Source of the DNA: Strigamia acuminata
Lineage: Eukaryota > Arthropoda > Chilopoda > Geophilomorpha > Linotaeniidae
Direction of reading: 5' to 3'
NCBI GenBank assembly: GCA_949358305.1
Contig: OX442315.1
Span: 11,372,427 to 11,436,426, forward strand
Length of the DNA stretch: 64,000 bases
The position numbers and the translations under genes were made by a program. Position 1 is the stretch's first letter. The number at the start of each line of letters is the position of its first letter. Positions 33,171 to 44,918 of this stretch are shown one piece after another. The notes under the pieces are model-generated. The model saw only the letters and a program-made list of their open reading frames with translations. It did no database searches and had not been told where the DNA came from.

Positions 33171-33314
33171 TGTGGTGTTCAGACCACTCAATAGATGGCG
33201 CAGCCAGTCTAGCTACCTGGCGGCGTACTTTGATATTGTGTTAATAAACAGAACACGTCAGTTCACTACACTCATCCTGCGTGTGCACTTCATTCTTAGT
33301 AGCTAAACACTACA
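33171..33314 (+). repeat. gypsy 3' LTR
   Basis: Identical to 28618-28761, preceded by the purine tract at 33154-33167 and followed by the ATTGC duplication. Confidence 0.94.
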
Positions 33315-35129
33315 ATTGCCTATATACCGTTTCCATGGATATCTTTTTCCGATATTAATCTGCGTGTCGAGGAAGTGCCAGTGAAAACTATTTCCTATAG
33401 TGCAATAAATGTCATTAACTGGTAATTAGCAATAAATTCAGACAAAGTGCTGCGTAGATTACATAGGAAAGCTTACTTTTCCATTGGTGCCTTTTGTTGC
33501 CACTTTAAACTTCTCTGCAAAAATTGCATTTTCGATTTTAAAATATACATTATGACTTAAAATTGGGTCCGGTAAATCAGGATCACTAAATGAGCCATTT
33601 ATTCCTAGTTAAAAAAAAAACAAAACAAAGTAAAACCTATTTATTTATTAATGTATTTAAAATTTGGTTGATAATTTACGTGCGTTTCGCGGATCTTCTA
33701 ACAAAGTTAAAGTGACTACAACAAACTCATTTAGCATGTTGTCAACCTAAATGTAGAAAATTGCAATTACTCGATTCGCTTATATAAAATAAGTCGTTGC
33801 ACTGTACATACCCTAAATTTGTGCATTCTCATTTCTGGTATTTTTGTTAATTGCATCACCGCCACCCTAAAATTACGCTCGAAATCTGGAATGCTTGCAA
33901 TCCCCAGATAAGAGCCTGCAATTCAATTTCAAAAATAGTAAATATTTTACATTAAATTGTTAACTTTAAATACCTTGAAAGACAACTTGGAACCTCAGTT
34001 TTCGGGTTTCCATGTAGCAATTTGAAACATCAAATTTATCCCACGGCGGATAGCCGGGTTCAAAATTGTAATAATATTGTCGAGACGTCGATGATTCCTA
34101 AGAGATGAAATTTTGATCAAGACTTTATTGGGCGAGGCTGGACAGTGGACAGACAGTGCACTTGGGGGTAAAATACGTCAGCATAAAACACATTAAACAT
34201 GCGAGGATGTACTGTACACAAAAGCAGCAGGAATTCTCTTTTGGAACGTATGCCCCTTCTAGTACAAGCTTAACCCCGCTAGGTGAATGTTCTAGGAACC
34301 TTTTGGTACTTTTAGACCCAGCCGCTGGGTTGCTCACGGGAGTTGTGGTGTTTAAGTTAATTTTACCTCTTGACTTAGTCCATTCCAATTAACGTTCACT
34401 TGAATAGGAATGTATTCACTGCCCGGTTTTCCTTCGTCAATGGTATGAGGCGCCTGCAATGTGGAAATAATAAAATAAGATATTCAAATGCAGGAGTATA
34501 ACATCTTACATATTTTAAATACAAGTTGTACAAGAATACATCTTTTGCTCCTGAAAAAACTTGGCATTCTCCTTGCCAGCAAGTTCTCTGAAAATAAATT
34601 GCAGTTTTTTTTTTTAATTAAAAAATGTTTTAAGCCTGAACCAACTAGTTTGTACATTTCCAATGAATTTGAAAGTTTTTATATCGTCGTTGTCAAATAA
34701 AAACAAACCCGAAGTCGATTTTTCGTTGGTTTGGAGAGTGGGCAGTGAAGTACACACACCAGTATCAACATCAATCATGTACGTAATTCCTTATGGATAA
34801 AATAAATATGAGTGTGTGAAAGTGTATTTTGCGTGATTATTACCATATCTGCGGTCGATAATCATCGAATGGCGATTCTCGTGTCCCGTGATGATGTCCT
34901 CTCTGTAGACTTTTGCATTACCGTTGTAAAATGTCTTTAAGAAAAGTGATGTTAGTATGTAAATAATTTTGTCGTGAGGATTATACTACTTTAGAGCCGT
35001 AGTTTGAATCTTCTTTGTAAATTTCTGCATCTACTCGGAATGCGAGTGGCAGAGTTGGCGGATTTCTTGGCTCATCGTGGAAAGAAGGGCAAAATATTCC
35101 TCGAGGCGGCTGCAGATATCATTTTATTA

Positions 35130-35620
35130 TCAATAAATTCTCAAATTTGTCAAAAAATGTCAATAAATTATCAAATATCTGAAATTTTCTCAAAACTTTC
35201 TCAAAATTATCTCAAAAATTTCTCAAAAATTTCTCAAAATTATCTCAAAAATTTCTCAAAAATATCTCAAAAATTTCTCAAAAATTTCTCAAATTTTCTC
35301 AAAAATTTCTCAAAAATTTCTCAAATTTTCTCAAATATTTCTAAAATTTTCTCAAAAATTTCTCAAATTTTCTTAAAATTTCTCAAATTTTCTCAAAAAT
35401 TTCTTAAAATTTTCTCAAAATTTTCTCAAAATTATCTCAAAATTTTCTCAAAATTATCTCAAAATTTTCTCAAAATTATCTCAAAATTTTCTCAAAATTA
35501 TCTCAAAATTTTCTCAAAATTATCTCAAAATTTTCTCAAAATTATCTCAAAAATTTCTCAAAAATTTCTCAAAATTTTCTCAAAAATTTCTTCAAATTTT
35601 TCTAAATTTTTCAAAATATC
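35130..35620. repeat. degenerate (TTCTCAAAA)n array in intron 5 of copy 3
   Basis: About 490 bp of TTTCTCAAAAATTTCTCAAA and ATTATCTCAAAATTTTCTCA units, with a regular 22-bp section at about 35405-35550. The intron is the same one that holds arrays in copies 1, 2 and 4. Confidence 0.85.
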
Positions 35621-36779
35621 TAAAATCATATTCCGCCACCTACATACTAAATCCAATTCAATTCTATTTACCATGAATACTTCGTCAGGAATATAATCTG
35701 TTGCGCCAAAGAAATAATACTCTTCAATCGAATCCTCTTTCCCCTCATTTTTGGTAAGTGCACTAAGAGAAATAGGACGACTCACATTGGCGGTGTAACT
35801 CTTGGAAAACGACCACGGTTCTTCTAAAAATTCATACGCACAGCAAAATAAAAAATATCATTTCTATAAAATCAGCCAAAACGTGAATACATTTACAAAA
35901 CAGGAATGTTTTCAAAGCACAAACCATTGTATGTTATAATCAATGTTTCGTCGCGGCTTCTTACGCTGCCCTTCCACAAATTACCTGGAATGCCGCCAAA
36001 GGTATTTATTTTCGACACATATTTCTGCTCACCAATCAAATACACAAAATAAATTTAAAAAAATTGTTACCAATGCAATAATACATTCAAAATTTACCAA
36101 ATCAGCTTGACTTAACAGTGATACCATCACTTTTGGATTAAAATTACCATTAAACCCGTTAAAATCCATAAAATCACAATGTTTAGCCACTAATACAAAA
36201 TGAAAATTAATAAATAATTTGTTTTTATGTAAAATAAAAATAAATCCATCATACTTCTCTCACTGGTCACCAAAACCTCTTCTGTGTCATAATTCCACAC
36301 AAGATGTTCTGTGTAGTCCGCTTTCTTCGCCACCAAAGCTCCTTTATTTAACCTGTTACTGAAATAAACTTCGCCAATTAAAGCTTCTTTTTTCGCTGAG
36401 TTTCTCCCATTAGTAGACATAAACTGAGCACTGAATTCATCAGGTATAGCAGGCAGTTTAGGAGGATCAGCACCTAAAACAATAAAAAAAAAAATTATTT
36501 TGTGATAATTTGTGGAGAATTAAATCCATTTTACATAAAACTGCACTCCATGATACGCATAATAATAGTAAAACCAGCATCTGTAAGGAATATCATTGAA
36601 TTTTAAGCATAAGTTGAACCTATTTACACTTACCCTGGTAGACATCAAAAAGGTTTCAACTAGAGGTCCAAAATATCATACGATAATCTCAAAAAAGAGA
36701 AATAATAGATTAGATAGTTTATAAAAAAAACTTTCACATCTCATTGTCTTGTGATTTTGGTTTTGATTTTACTGCAATA

Positions 36780-38495
36780 CTAGTCAAATCCATATATCCT
36801 CATACTCCTGGAAAATTGATGGAAATAAAATATTTGAATTGACCTCAAATTAAATCTAATGTTAATTAAACCTGGAAATTATAAACAGTTAAATAGTTAC
36901 ATATACAGAAAGTATAAACAAAATTTTATGTCAATCTGGCTTGAAATTATATAAATAGAAACATATTTCAAAATAAGATTTGGTTCGTATATCTTCATAC
37001 CAGCTTGTAAAGGATTCAAAAATCTTCATACTCTGTATTTAAATGGAAGAGTATTAGCTAAATGTAATTTTTCACATAAAAGTTTTATGTAAATGTGATC
37101 TTGCTAGTCAGATTAGCATAAAACTTTTCAATCATAGATCATTTGTCAGTAAAATGGCACGAGGAAAGGCTGTAGGAAAGGAACTCCGTGAAAAAATTGT
37201 GGCTGGGTACACAGCTGGAAAATCTTACTCCAAATTTGCAACTAACTTCAGCTTAAGTAAAGCTACAGTGCAATCAATTATTAAAGTATTCAAAACAACA
37301 GGAAGCATTGATGTAAAGAAACAAAGTGGGCGTCCACGCTCCACTACTGTTCGTGATGATAGAGCACTACACAAAATAATCAAGAAAAATAGACATGCCT
37401 CTTCTGCTGAGCTCAATTCCGAATGGAGCCAAACAACTGGTAAAGATGTATCAAATCTTACATGTCGGCGTCGAATTCATGAATTGAAATACAGTTTTTA
37501 TAAGGTAAATAAATGAAAATTGTGTTTAATGTGTTAATATTAAAAAAATATTTTTTTTTTTTAGGCAATGGAAAAACCATTATTAACCAAGGTTCAAATT
37601 AAAAGTAGACTTAAATGGGCTAAAATACATCATGAATGGTCACAAAGCAAGTGGAACACAGTCATCTTCAGTGATGAATCGAAATTTCTAGTTTGCATTG
37701 GAGATCATAGAAACCGAGTGGTTCGCACAAAAGCAGAAAGAACACACCCACACTGTTTGAAACGTACCGTCAAGTTTCCAGCAAGCCTAATGGTTTGGGG
37801 CTGTATGAGCAGCAAGGGCAAAGGTGATCTCCACTTTATAGATGGAACAGTGAATGCTATTAAGTACCAGAAAATACTGAATGACTATTTACTGCCTTCA
37901 ATTAAGCGATTATACAAAAGGCGTCGCATCATCTTTCAACAGGATGGCGCTCCATGCCATACCGCAAAAACAACAAAGACATGGCTTCAAAAAAAGAAGA
38001 TTCCACTTCTAGACTGGCCCTCAAGTAGTCCCGATATGAGCCCCATTGAGTCATTATGGGGTATTATGAAAAAAGAAGTTCGGAAGTGTCGTCCTCGGAC
38101 CAAAGGGATGTTAAAAACCATTCTGCAGGAAACTTGGGACTCAATTCCTCTGAATGTGTGTAGAGATCTTATGGAGACCATGCCTAAGCGCATAGAAGCA
38201 TTAATTGTTGCCAAAGGGAATTCTACAAAGTATTAAATACAGAGTATGAAGATTTTTGAATCCTTTACAAGCTGGTATGAAGATATACGAACCAAATCTT
38301 ATTTTGAAATATGTTTCTATTTATATAATTTCAAGCCAGATTGACATAAAATTTTGTTTATACTTTCTGTATATGTAACTATTTAACTGTTTATAATTTC
38401 CAGGTTTAATTAACATTAGATTTAATTTGAGGTCAATTCAAATATTTTATTTCCATCAATTTTCCAGGAGTATGAGGATATATGGATTTGACTAG
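36780..38495 (+). mobile_element. Tc1-family transposon with 263-bp inverted repeats
   Basis: Inverted repeats 36780-37042 and 38233-38495 match over about 263 bp (starting CTAGTCAAATCC) and are flanked by duplicated TA (36778-36779 and 38496-38497). The copy 2 unit retains the empty TA at 23906-23907. The interior encodes a complete transposase. It sits in the divergent 5' interval between LolA/PAN copy 3 and FAHD1. The right inverted repeat begins at the transposase stop codon. Confidence 0.95.
37154..38236 (+). CDS. Tc1 transposase (DD34E), one 60-nt intron
   Basis: Exon 1 (37154-37504) and exon 2 (37565-38236) are separated by a 60-nt intron with a GTAAAT donor and a long T-run before TTTAG. 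Joined in phase they give 340 aa, the usual Tc1 length. The N-terminus has the paired-like helix-turn-helix DNA-binding region (LREKIVAGYTAGKSYSKFA, SLSKATVQSIIKVF) and a GRPRST motif. The catalytic triad is D in FSDESKF, D in QQDGAPCH and E in SPIESLWG, with 34 residues between the second D and E. Without splicing, the frame stops at 37516. No other lesion is seen, so the gene may be functional. Confidence 0.92.
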
Positions 38496-38731
38496 TAAAT
38501 CCTGTAATATAAAAAATGACGCAAATAAGATATAACATTGACAAAACTGTTTTATTCGTATTTAAACAAATACAATCTGTCCTCTTATCTATTTGTTTTA
38601 CAACTGTAAATGATAATTAAGTAAAAAAAATTATTGATAAATTGGAAGTAAAGAGATATATTCTAGAGCCAGGACGGCACTGTTTGTTTTAGGTGAAAGT
38701 ATCGGTCTGTGGCTAGAGCACAAATTCAATC

Positions 38732-40303
38732 ATGGCTTCCTACACAAGGTTTGCAGAAGTTGGGAAGAAAATTATAGCTGTAGGAAGAAATTACAAGTGT
38801 GTATATATTTAATTAACGGATGAGTGGATTTTTACTGCAAGTAACAAAATGTGTAAACAATTTAAAAATTCCAGATTTGAGCCAGAGAAAAGTTATTTTT
38901 TTTAAACAAATATTTCCACTATTTCAGAGATCATGCTGCTGAGTTAGGAAATAAAGTCCCAGATAAGCCATTGCTTTTTATGAAACCAACCTCGGCTTAC
39001 ATTACTGAAGGAAACAACATCAAAGTACAATATTAAGAATTATATTTAATCCATTAACAAGTAGTGCTAGAGAACCAAGTCCAAGCAATGCCCCACAAAC
39101 CTACATATTCTAGATTGCAAACTAATGAATTGTGGGTTAAAAGCCAGCGATAACAGGAAGTGACATCATTTACTGTCTCTTTCTCTTCCTGGGAACGTTA
39201 TGGCTGGCTGAAATCAGCATATAGGATGTGTAGGGGCCCTAATTCAACAATTTTGTATAAAAACGAGTTTTCCCAATGCTAAATTTGTTCCCGTGGCCCG
39301 ACTAGGGTTTCGGTACCGGAAAACCGGGGTACCGATTTCCCGGGAAACCCGGTGAAAAATCACGGTACCGGGAACCGGGAATTTTCAAAATAAATGGTTC
39401 CGTCAAAAAACGTCGTTAAAATGTCATTTTCGTCATTGAAACGTTGCAACTTGTAATGTTTCAATGATGAAAATGGCTATTTTTACCATAAAAAATGGCT
39501 AAAATGGGCCTTTTTTGACGAAAAATGGCTAAAATTGGCCATTTTTTACGATAAACGGCCATTTTTAACCATTTTTTGTCGCCTGATTTTAATTCCCGGG
39601 AGTACCAATTTCCCGGGAATACCGGCCATTTTGGTTCCGGGAACCGGGAATTGGAAAAGAGCGGGAAAACCGAAACCCTAGGCCCGACCTATCCACATTT
39701 CCCGGTAATAAATTTGTTCCTAGTCCATCCCTGTTCACGTTTGACACCTTTTCACAGCTAAAGTTGAATTGAAATTATAAAGTTGCTTTATTAAGCGAAG
39801 ATTTAACTTTTTAGGTTCCAAGGGGATGTTTGAACCTCCAGCACGAAGTGGAGCTGGGGATAGTGATCGGTGCAAAGGCGACCGACGTTCCGGAAAGCCG
39901 AGCCATGGATTTTGTGGCGGGTTATGTGCTGGCTCTCGACATGACGGCGAGAGATTTCCAGAACAAGGCAAAAGAGGAAGGAAATCCTTGGATATTTGCA
40001 AAGGGTTTCGATACTTCGTGTCCAATAAGCGGGTTTATCGATAAAGCGAAGATTGTCGATCCTCACAATTTGGATTTGTGGTGCAAAGTCAATGGGCAGA
40101 TGAAGCAAAATGGAAACACCAATGATATGATGTTCAAAATTCCTTTTATAATCAGTTACATATCGAGTTATTTCACACTGGAGCCGTATGACGTGGTTTT
40201 GACGGGGACTCCAGCGGGTGTTAGTAGTGTTAAGCCTGGGGATGAAATAGAATGTGGGTTGGGTAATCTGGTAGTCATGAGGTACAATGTAGAATCAAAG
40301 TAG
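38732..40303 (+). CDS. FAHD1: acylpyruvase FAHD1 (fumarylacetoacetate hydrolase domain protein)
   Basis: Exons 38732-38796, 38928-39024 and 39815-40303 join in phase to 216 aa, close to the usual length of about 220. FAHD1 hydrolyses acylpyruvates and decarboxylates oxaloacetate, in mitochondria in vertebrates. Visible motifs are the GKKIIAVGRNYKDHAAEL start, the metal-binding HEVELGIV and LDMTARDFQ segments, the CPISGF region and the C-terminal DVVLTGTPAGV. The ATG is the first in the exon and matches the remnant at 24151. An AATAAA lies at 40338-40343, 35 nt after the stop. Intron 2 carries a hAT-type MITE. The gene is divergent from LolA/PAN copy 3 and a Tc1 element lies just upstream, which may affect its promoter. 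Confidence 0.95.
39303..39680. mobile_element. hAT-type MITE in FAHD1 intron 2
   Basis: Inverted ends TAGGGTTTCGGT and ACCGAAACCCTA are flanked by the perfect 8-bp duplication GGCCCGAC (39295-39302 and 39681-39688). The 378-bp body is full of CCGGGAA and ATGGCTAAAA motifs and has no ORF. Confidence 0.88.
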
Positions 40304-41139
40304 AGAATTTTGTAATTTGATTTTTTATGTCTTTTTGAATAAAGAATCAAGTTTTCTGATGTGCAGGCATGTGTAAAGTGAAATGTGCCGATAAAAGTGA
40401 AAAAGCTGGTTTTTAGACGTGACGTCATTCCCATTGAATAACATGGGAATGTTATTCAATGGGAATGATGTCACGTTCAAACACGAAACGAGTTTTGCAT
40501 ACGTTTTAGAGTTTTTGAATGCACCTACTGTATTTTGCGGATGATAAGACGCACTTTTGTACTTTGAAAAGTCAATCAAAAATTGGAGTGCATTAATTAG
40601 TTTTTTTTTTAAGTTTTTAAAGTATTAGTATTGCTGTGTAAATTTCATCCAAGAAATTTAATTCTGTTAAGATTTAGGTTAAATTAAGCAAAAATTTAGT
40701 GAAATTTTAGTCCTTTTTGTGAAATTGGAGTGAATTTCACATACCCTAAATTTCACTTAAATTGACTAAAATTTTAGACAATTTCTTCAAATTTCACCTA
40801 AATTGACTAAAATTTTAGACAATTTCTTCAAATTTCACCTAAATTGACTAAAATTTTAGACAATTTCTTCAAATTTCACCTAAATTGACTACAATTTAGA
40901 CAATTTCTTCAAATTTCACCTAAATTGACTACAATTTTAGACAATTTCTTCAAATTTCGCCTAAATTGACTAAAATTTTAGACAATTTCTTCAAATTTCA
41001 CATAAATTGACTAAAATTTTAGACAAATTTCTTCAAATTTCACCCAAAGTGTGAAGAAAGTTGTGCCCCACACGTTTGTTTAAAAATTAAACAAAAACGT
41101 TCATCATAATAACAATATTTAATTCACTCGAGACAAAAC
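40304..41139. other. spacer between FAHD1 and copy 4 with a 41-bp tandem repeat
   Basis: It holds the FAHD1 3' end and, at about 40767-41040, six to seven copies of a 41-bp unit (CACCTAAATTGACTAAAATT plus TTAGACAATTTCTTCAAATTT). The stretch 40625-40680 resembles 25495-25545, marking the conserved 3' flank of the duplicated unit. No gene. Confidence 0.75.
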
Positions 41140-44100
41140 CTACTCCTTCACCAGTTGCATTATAAAATTATCCTCATTTCCTACAGTAAACTGTTTCTTA
41201 GCGTAAAAGTAAGTACCGGCAAACCCTAACGCAAATCCTACCAAAAACATTGCAATACCTAAACCCGCCATTGAAGCTAAAAGAAAAAATAAATTAAAAA
41301 TAGATTAAATAAATATCCCTATACCACCCAAAGCAATAAACACCCACCTGCTCCATATCCACCAACCGGTTCATCTATGGGTTCATCTATGGCTATTGTA
41401 GGTGTCGTTTCGACTGTGGGTACTGTTGATGTCGGTTCAACTGTCGTGGGTAGTGCTGGTTTATTTTCCTCGAAATTCGCTAAAATAAATTTTTAAAATT
41501 TTAAAATGTAAATTATGCATAAAATTGCATTTTTTAAGACCCATCAATGCAAAATGGATATTACGGAACATACAAATATGCATTTTTGTATACTTAAATG
41601 CAAAAATGCATAAAAACCAGTTCTAGGTGCAGAAATACAAAAATAAAAGCAACTTTATGTGCAAAAATTCAAAAAATAAAGTTTTATAGATGCAAAAATT
41701 TCAAATAATGCAGTTTTAGGTGTATAAATGCAAAATAAATGCAATTTGACGTGCAAAAAATGCACAAATAATGCAAGTTCAAGTGCAAAAATACAAAAGA
41801 GCGTTATTTTAATTGCATAAATGCAAAAAAAATTCAATTTTGGTGCAAAAATGAATTTCTCAAGCACAAAATTAAACTTTTTGAGACAAAAAATGGTTTT
41901 CCAGACAATAATCCGCTTTTTGGACCCACAATGCAAATGCGTTCCCTTTTAGACACAAAAATGCAATTTTTCTCTGGTTTTCCGCCTTGATTTACTAAAA
42001 TTAAAGTCGGTTTTCAGCCCCTTCAATCGGTAATGATCGCACTCGGCATTGGGAACGTATTCCACTTTCTGCCCGATGACACTCGTTTGTGGCTTCAACA
42101 CTTTGCACACGCTTTTCGTCTTGGTTCCGGGAAAAGGCGTGCAAAACTCGAAATCGGTGCATCCGACGAAGTCCGACATGCACATCTTTGCGCACACGGT
42201 CGCCGAAACCTCGTACCGGACCTCGACGTATTTGCTTTCGACATCTTTTATCGATTTACTCGGAAATGCGTGAAACATCTGAAGGAATTTCACTAAAAAA
42301 TTAAAGAAAAATTATTAAATCAAGCACAAATTGCGTTGATTTAGTCGTTAAAAGTTACTTGAATAATGTAAACAATTCTGATCAGGAATTAAATCCCCAA
42401 AATGAGTTTGCATGATGTGACGCTCGTGAAAAATGCATGTTTTTTTTGTTCCGTCGGTGCAGAAATCGATCGAATGACACGCCTCGGCGTCGTTTTTTCC
42501 TTGGAAACATTGAGTGAAACACTCGTGCAAATCCAAATTCGTGCTGGTGTGGTCGGTTTGTTCGTTGTACTGCAACCGGTATCGCTCGTGGAGATCGAAA
42601 TCGAACGCGTAATCCTCTAGAAAGGAAAAGTGGCGGGTTTTTTGACAAAATTTTTAAGTTTTAGTAAAAAAATTTGACAAAAAATTGAATTTTTAGCCAA
42701 AATTTAGACGAAAATCTGAATTTTTAGCCAAAATTTGTCCGAAAATTTGAATTTTTTGACAAAAATATGATAAAAATCTGAAATTTTAGTAAAAATTTAG
42801 ACGAAAATCTGAATTTTTAGCCAAAAGTTGTTCGAAAATTTGAATTTTTTGACAAAAATCTGAAATTTTAGTAAAAATTTGGACAAAAATTTGAATTTTC
42901 TTATAAAAATTTCAATTTTTAGACAAAAATTGGACGACAATTTCAATTTTTGTACTAAACTTCGAATTTTTTTTATGAAAATTTCAATATTTTGACAATA
43001 AAACATGTAATAAATTCGTACTCTTGTACAAACTGCACGTGGAGCTGTCTTTGATGTCCTTTCGCTCTTCAAAACTCGTTATACTGAGCGTACACTCGCG
43101 AGTCCCAGGACAAAACATAAACAGATCACAAGTCGACGATACTTCACGATCGCATAGCTTCGCACATGCGTCGACAGACAATCCTTCGATTACAACGTCG
43201 GATTTACCAGCCGCAAACATTTTTTTCTGCTGTAATTCGAATTTCACGAAGGATGAGCCTAGAAAAAATGTCAATTTGGGCTTCAAAAATATTTAAATAG
43301 TCATTTTCACACCGAATTGTACCCCTTTCTGCGATGTTTTTGACAGATATTATCTTCCTGGTGACGGAACGGCCAAACAAAATCATTTCCTACAATAAAA
43401 TTAATTTTTTATAAAATTATAAATTTTTTTTTTTATTAAAATATAAATTTTTACAGCTCCCGATTTCCTTTTCGTCGTCACATTGAAGTTTCCTCCATAA
43501 ATTGTGTTAGAAATTTTATTATAGATTGGATAATTGCGAATACCGAACTCGTGCAAAGCCTTTAGTCCTAAAAAATAAAATAAAAAATTTACGTTAAATT
43601 CGAAAAAATAAATAAATTAAACAAAATTACCAGCATATTTTGGCTCTTCGAGTAAGGTGAGAGTGACCACAACGATTTCATCAAATAAATTATCCACCTG
43701 GAGAAAAGAAATTGAAATAAAACAACAAAAAATCACATTTTTATTCAAAATAAGGCCTAGTTTCAAAAAAACTCATTCTAGTATAGTTGTGAACTGCGTA
43801 TTACGCGAATTACGTTGGAAACATTCACAACTCTACTGGGATCAATGTTTTTTTTTATACTTAACCTTTAAAAATTAAGCTAATACTCTCAATCCTTGCA
43901 GACGTATTTGAGGCGCTTGGGTGTGGTGGGTAATAGCCATTCTGAATTTCCTTTCAAAATCAGGAATGCTCATAATATCGGAATAATTACCTAAATTTAA
44001 AATTAAAAAGTTGATTTGTCTGTATGTAAATTTTAAAAATGCGCCATCTATTGCGAACCTTTTAAACTGACTTGGAATCTGAGTTTGAACGTTTCCCCAA

Positions 44101-44878
44101 AGCAGTCTGAAACGTCGAATTTACTCCAATCGAAATAGTCTGGCTCGTAGTTGAAATAGTGATATTCCCTTGCAACTTCCATCTTTGTTAAAAAGAATAA
44201 AAAAAAATTAAAAGTTTCCACAAATTCTAGAAATTTGTCGTCAATTTTGAGAAATTTATGAAATTTTCAACCATTTTAAGAAATTTTATGAAATTTTCAA
44301 CAATTTTAAGAAATTTTCAATAATTTTATGAAATTTTCAACAATTTTAAGAAATTTTCAACAATTTTATGAAATTGTCAACAATTTTAAGAAATTTTCAA
44401 CAATTTTATGAAGTTTTCAACAATTGTATGAAATTTTCAACAATTTTATGAATTTTTCAACAATTTTATGAATTTTTCAACAATTGTATGAAATTTTCAA
44501 CAATTTTATGAAATTTTCAACAATTTTATGAAATTTTTAACATTTTCATGAAATTTTTAACATTTTCATGAAATTTTCAACAATTTTATGAAATTTTTAA
44601 CATTTTCATGAAATTTTCAACAATTTTAACAAATTTTATGAAATTTTCAACAATTTTAACAAATTTTCTGTCCAAAAATATCAATTTTCAAAATTTTTAC
44701 TTTTTGCTTTTCATCTCTACTTTATAGTTACCATTGGAAACTCCGACAACGGTTGTGAATTCATTTGTATCGGAACATAAATATTTTGATTTTCACCCTC
44801 AACGATATCGACCTTCGAAATACAGAGAATAAAATTTGAAAAGAATCTCCCTTAACCATTTTTGTCCGAATAATTCCA

Positions 44879-44918
<40 letters not shown>

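Larger units (their letters stand above)
28618..33314 (+). mobile_element. intact Ty3/gypsy retrotransposon
   Basis: The two 144-bp LTRs (28618-28761 and 33171-33314) appear identical by eye and start TGTGGTGTTC, ending AACACTACA. The target duplication ATTGC is at 28613-28617 and 33315-33319. The primer binding site (28766-28778, TGGCGACGAGGAT) is complementary to the 3' end of tRNA-Ser. A purine tract lies at 33154-33167. One uninterrupted gag-pol frame fills the interior. The empty site is present in copy 2 at 20417-20421. Identical LTRs and an open frame suggest a very recent, perhaps still mobile, copy. The single gag-pol frame and tRNA-Ser site fit the Mag/K02A2.6-type gypsy elements of invertebrates. 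Confidence 0.96.
25702..36580 (-). pseudogene. LolA/PAN membrane protein, copy 3 (pseudogene)
   Basis: All 20 exons of copy 2 are recognisable: 36580-36535, 36473-36255, 36189-36098, 36024-35925, 35823-35672, 35109-34990, 34934-34844, 34789-34656, 34587-34510, 34453-34367, 34097-33974, 33915-33812, 33746-33680, 33604-33477, 33394-33328, 28549-28310, 28252-28004, 27941-27642, 26527-26150 and 25826-25702. Exon 16 (first PAN domain) has an in-frame TAG at 28335-28337, where copy 2 has a Trp codon. The acceptor of exon 18 has lost its AG (AA on the minus strand, base 27942). A 4.7 kb gypsy element lies in intron 15, only 8-13 bp from the donor site. The stalk exon 19 is expanded by 9-residue repeats. 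A truncated secreted LolA-like product remains conceivable; the membrane form is not. Confidence 0.85.

Noticed and set aside
35004-35696. 230-codon plus-strand ORF
   Set aside because: Made of TTCTCAAAA satellite in intron 5 of copy 3 and antisense to real exons 5 and 6.
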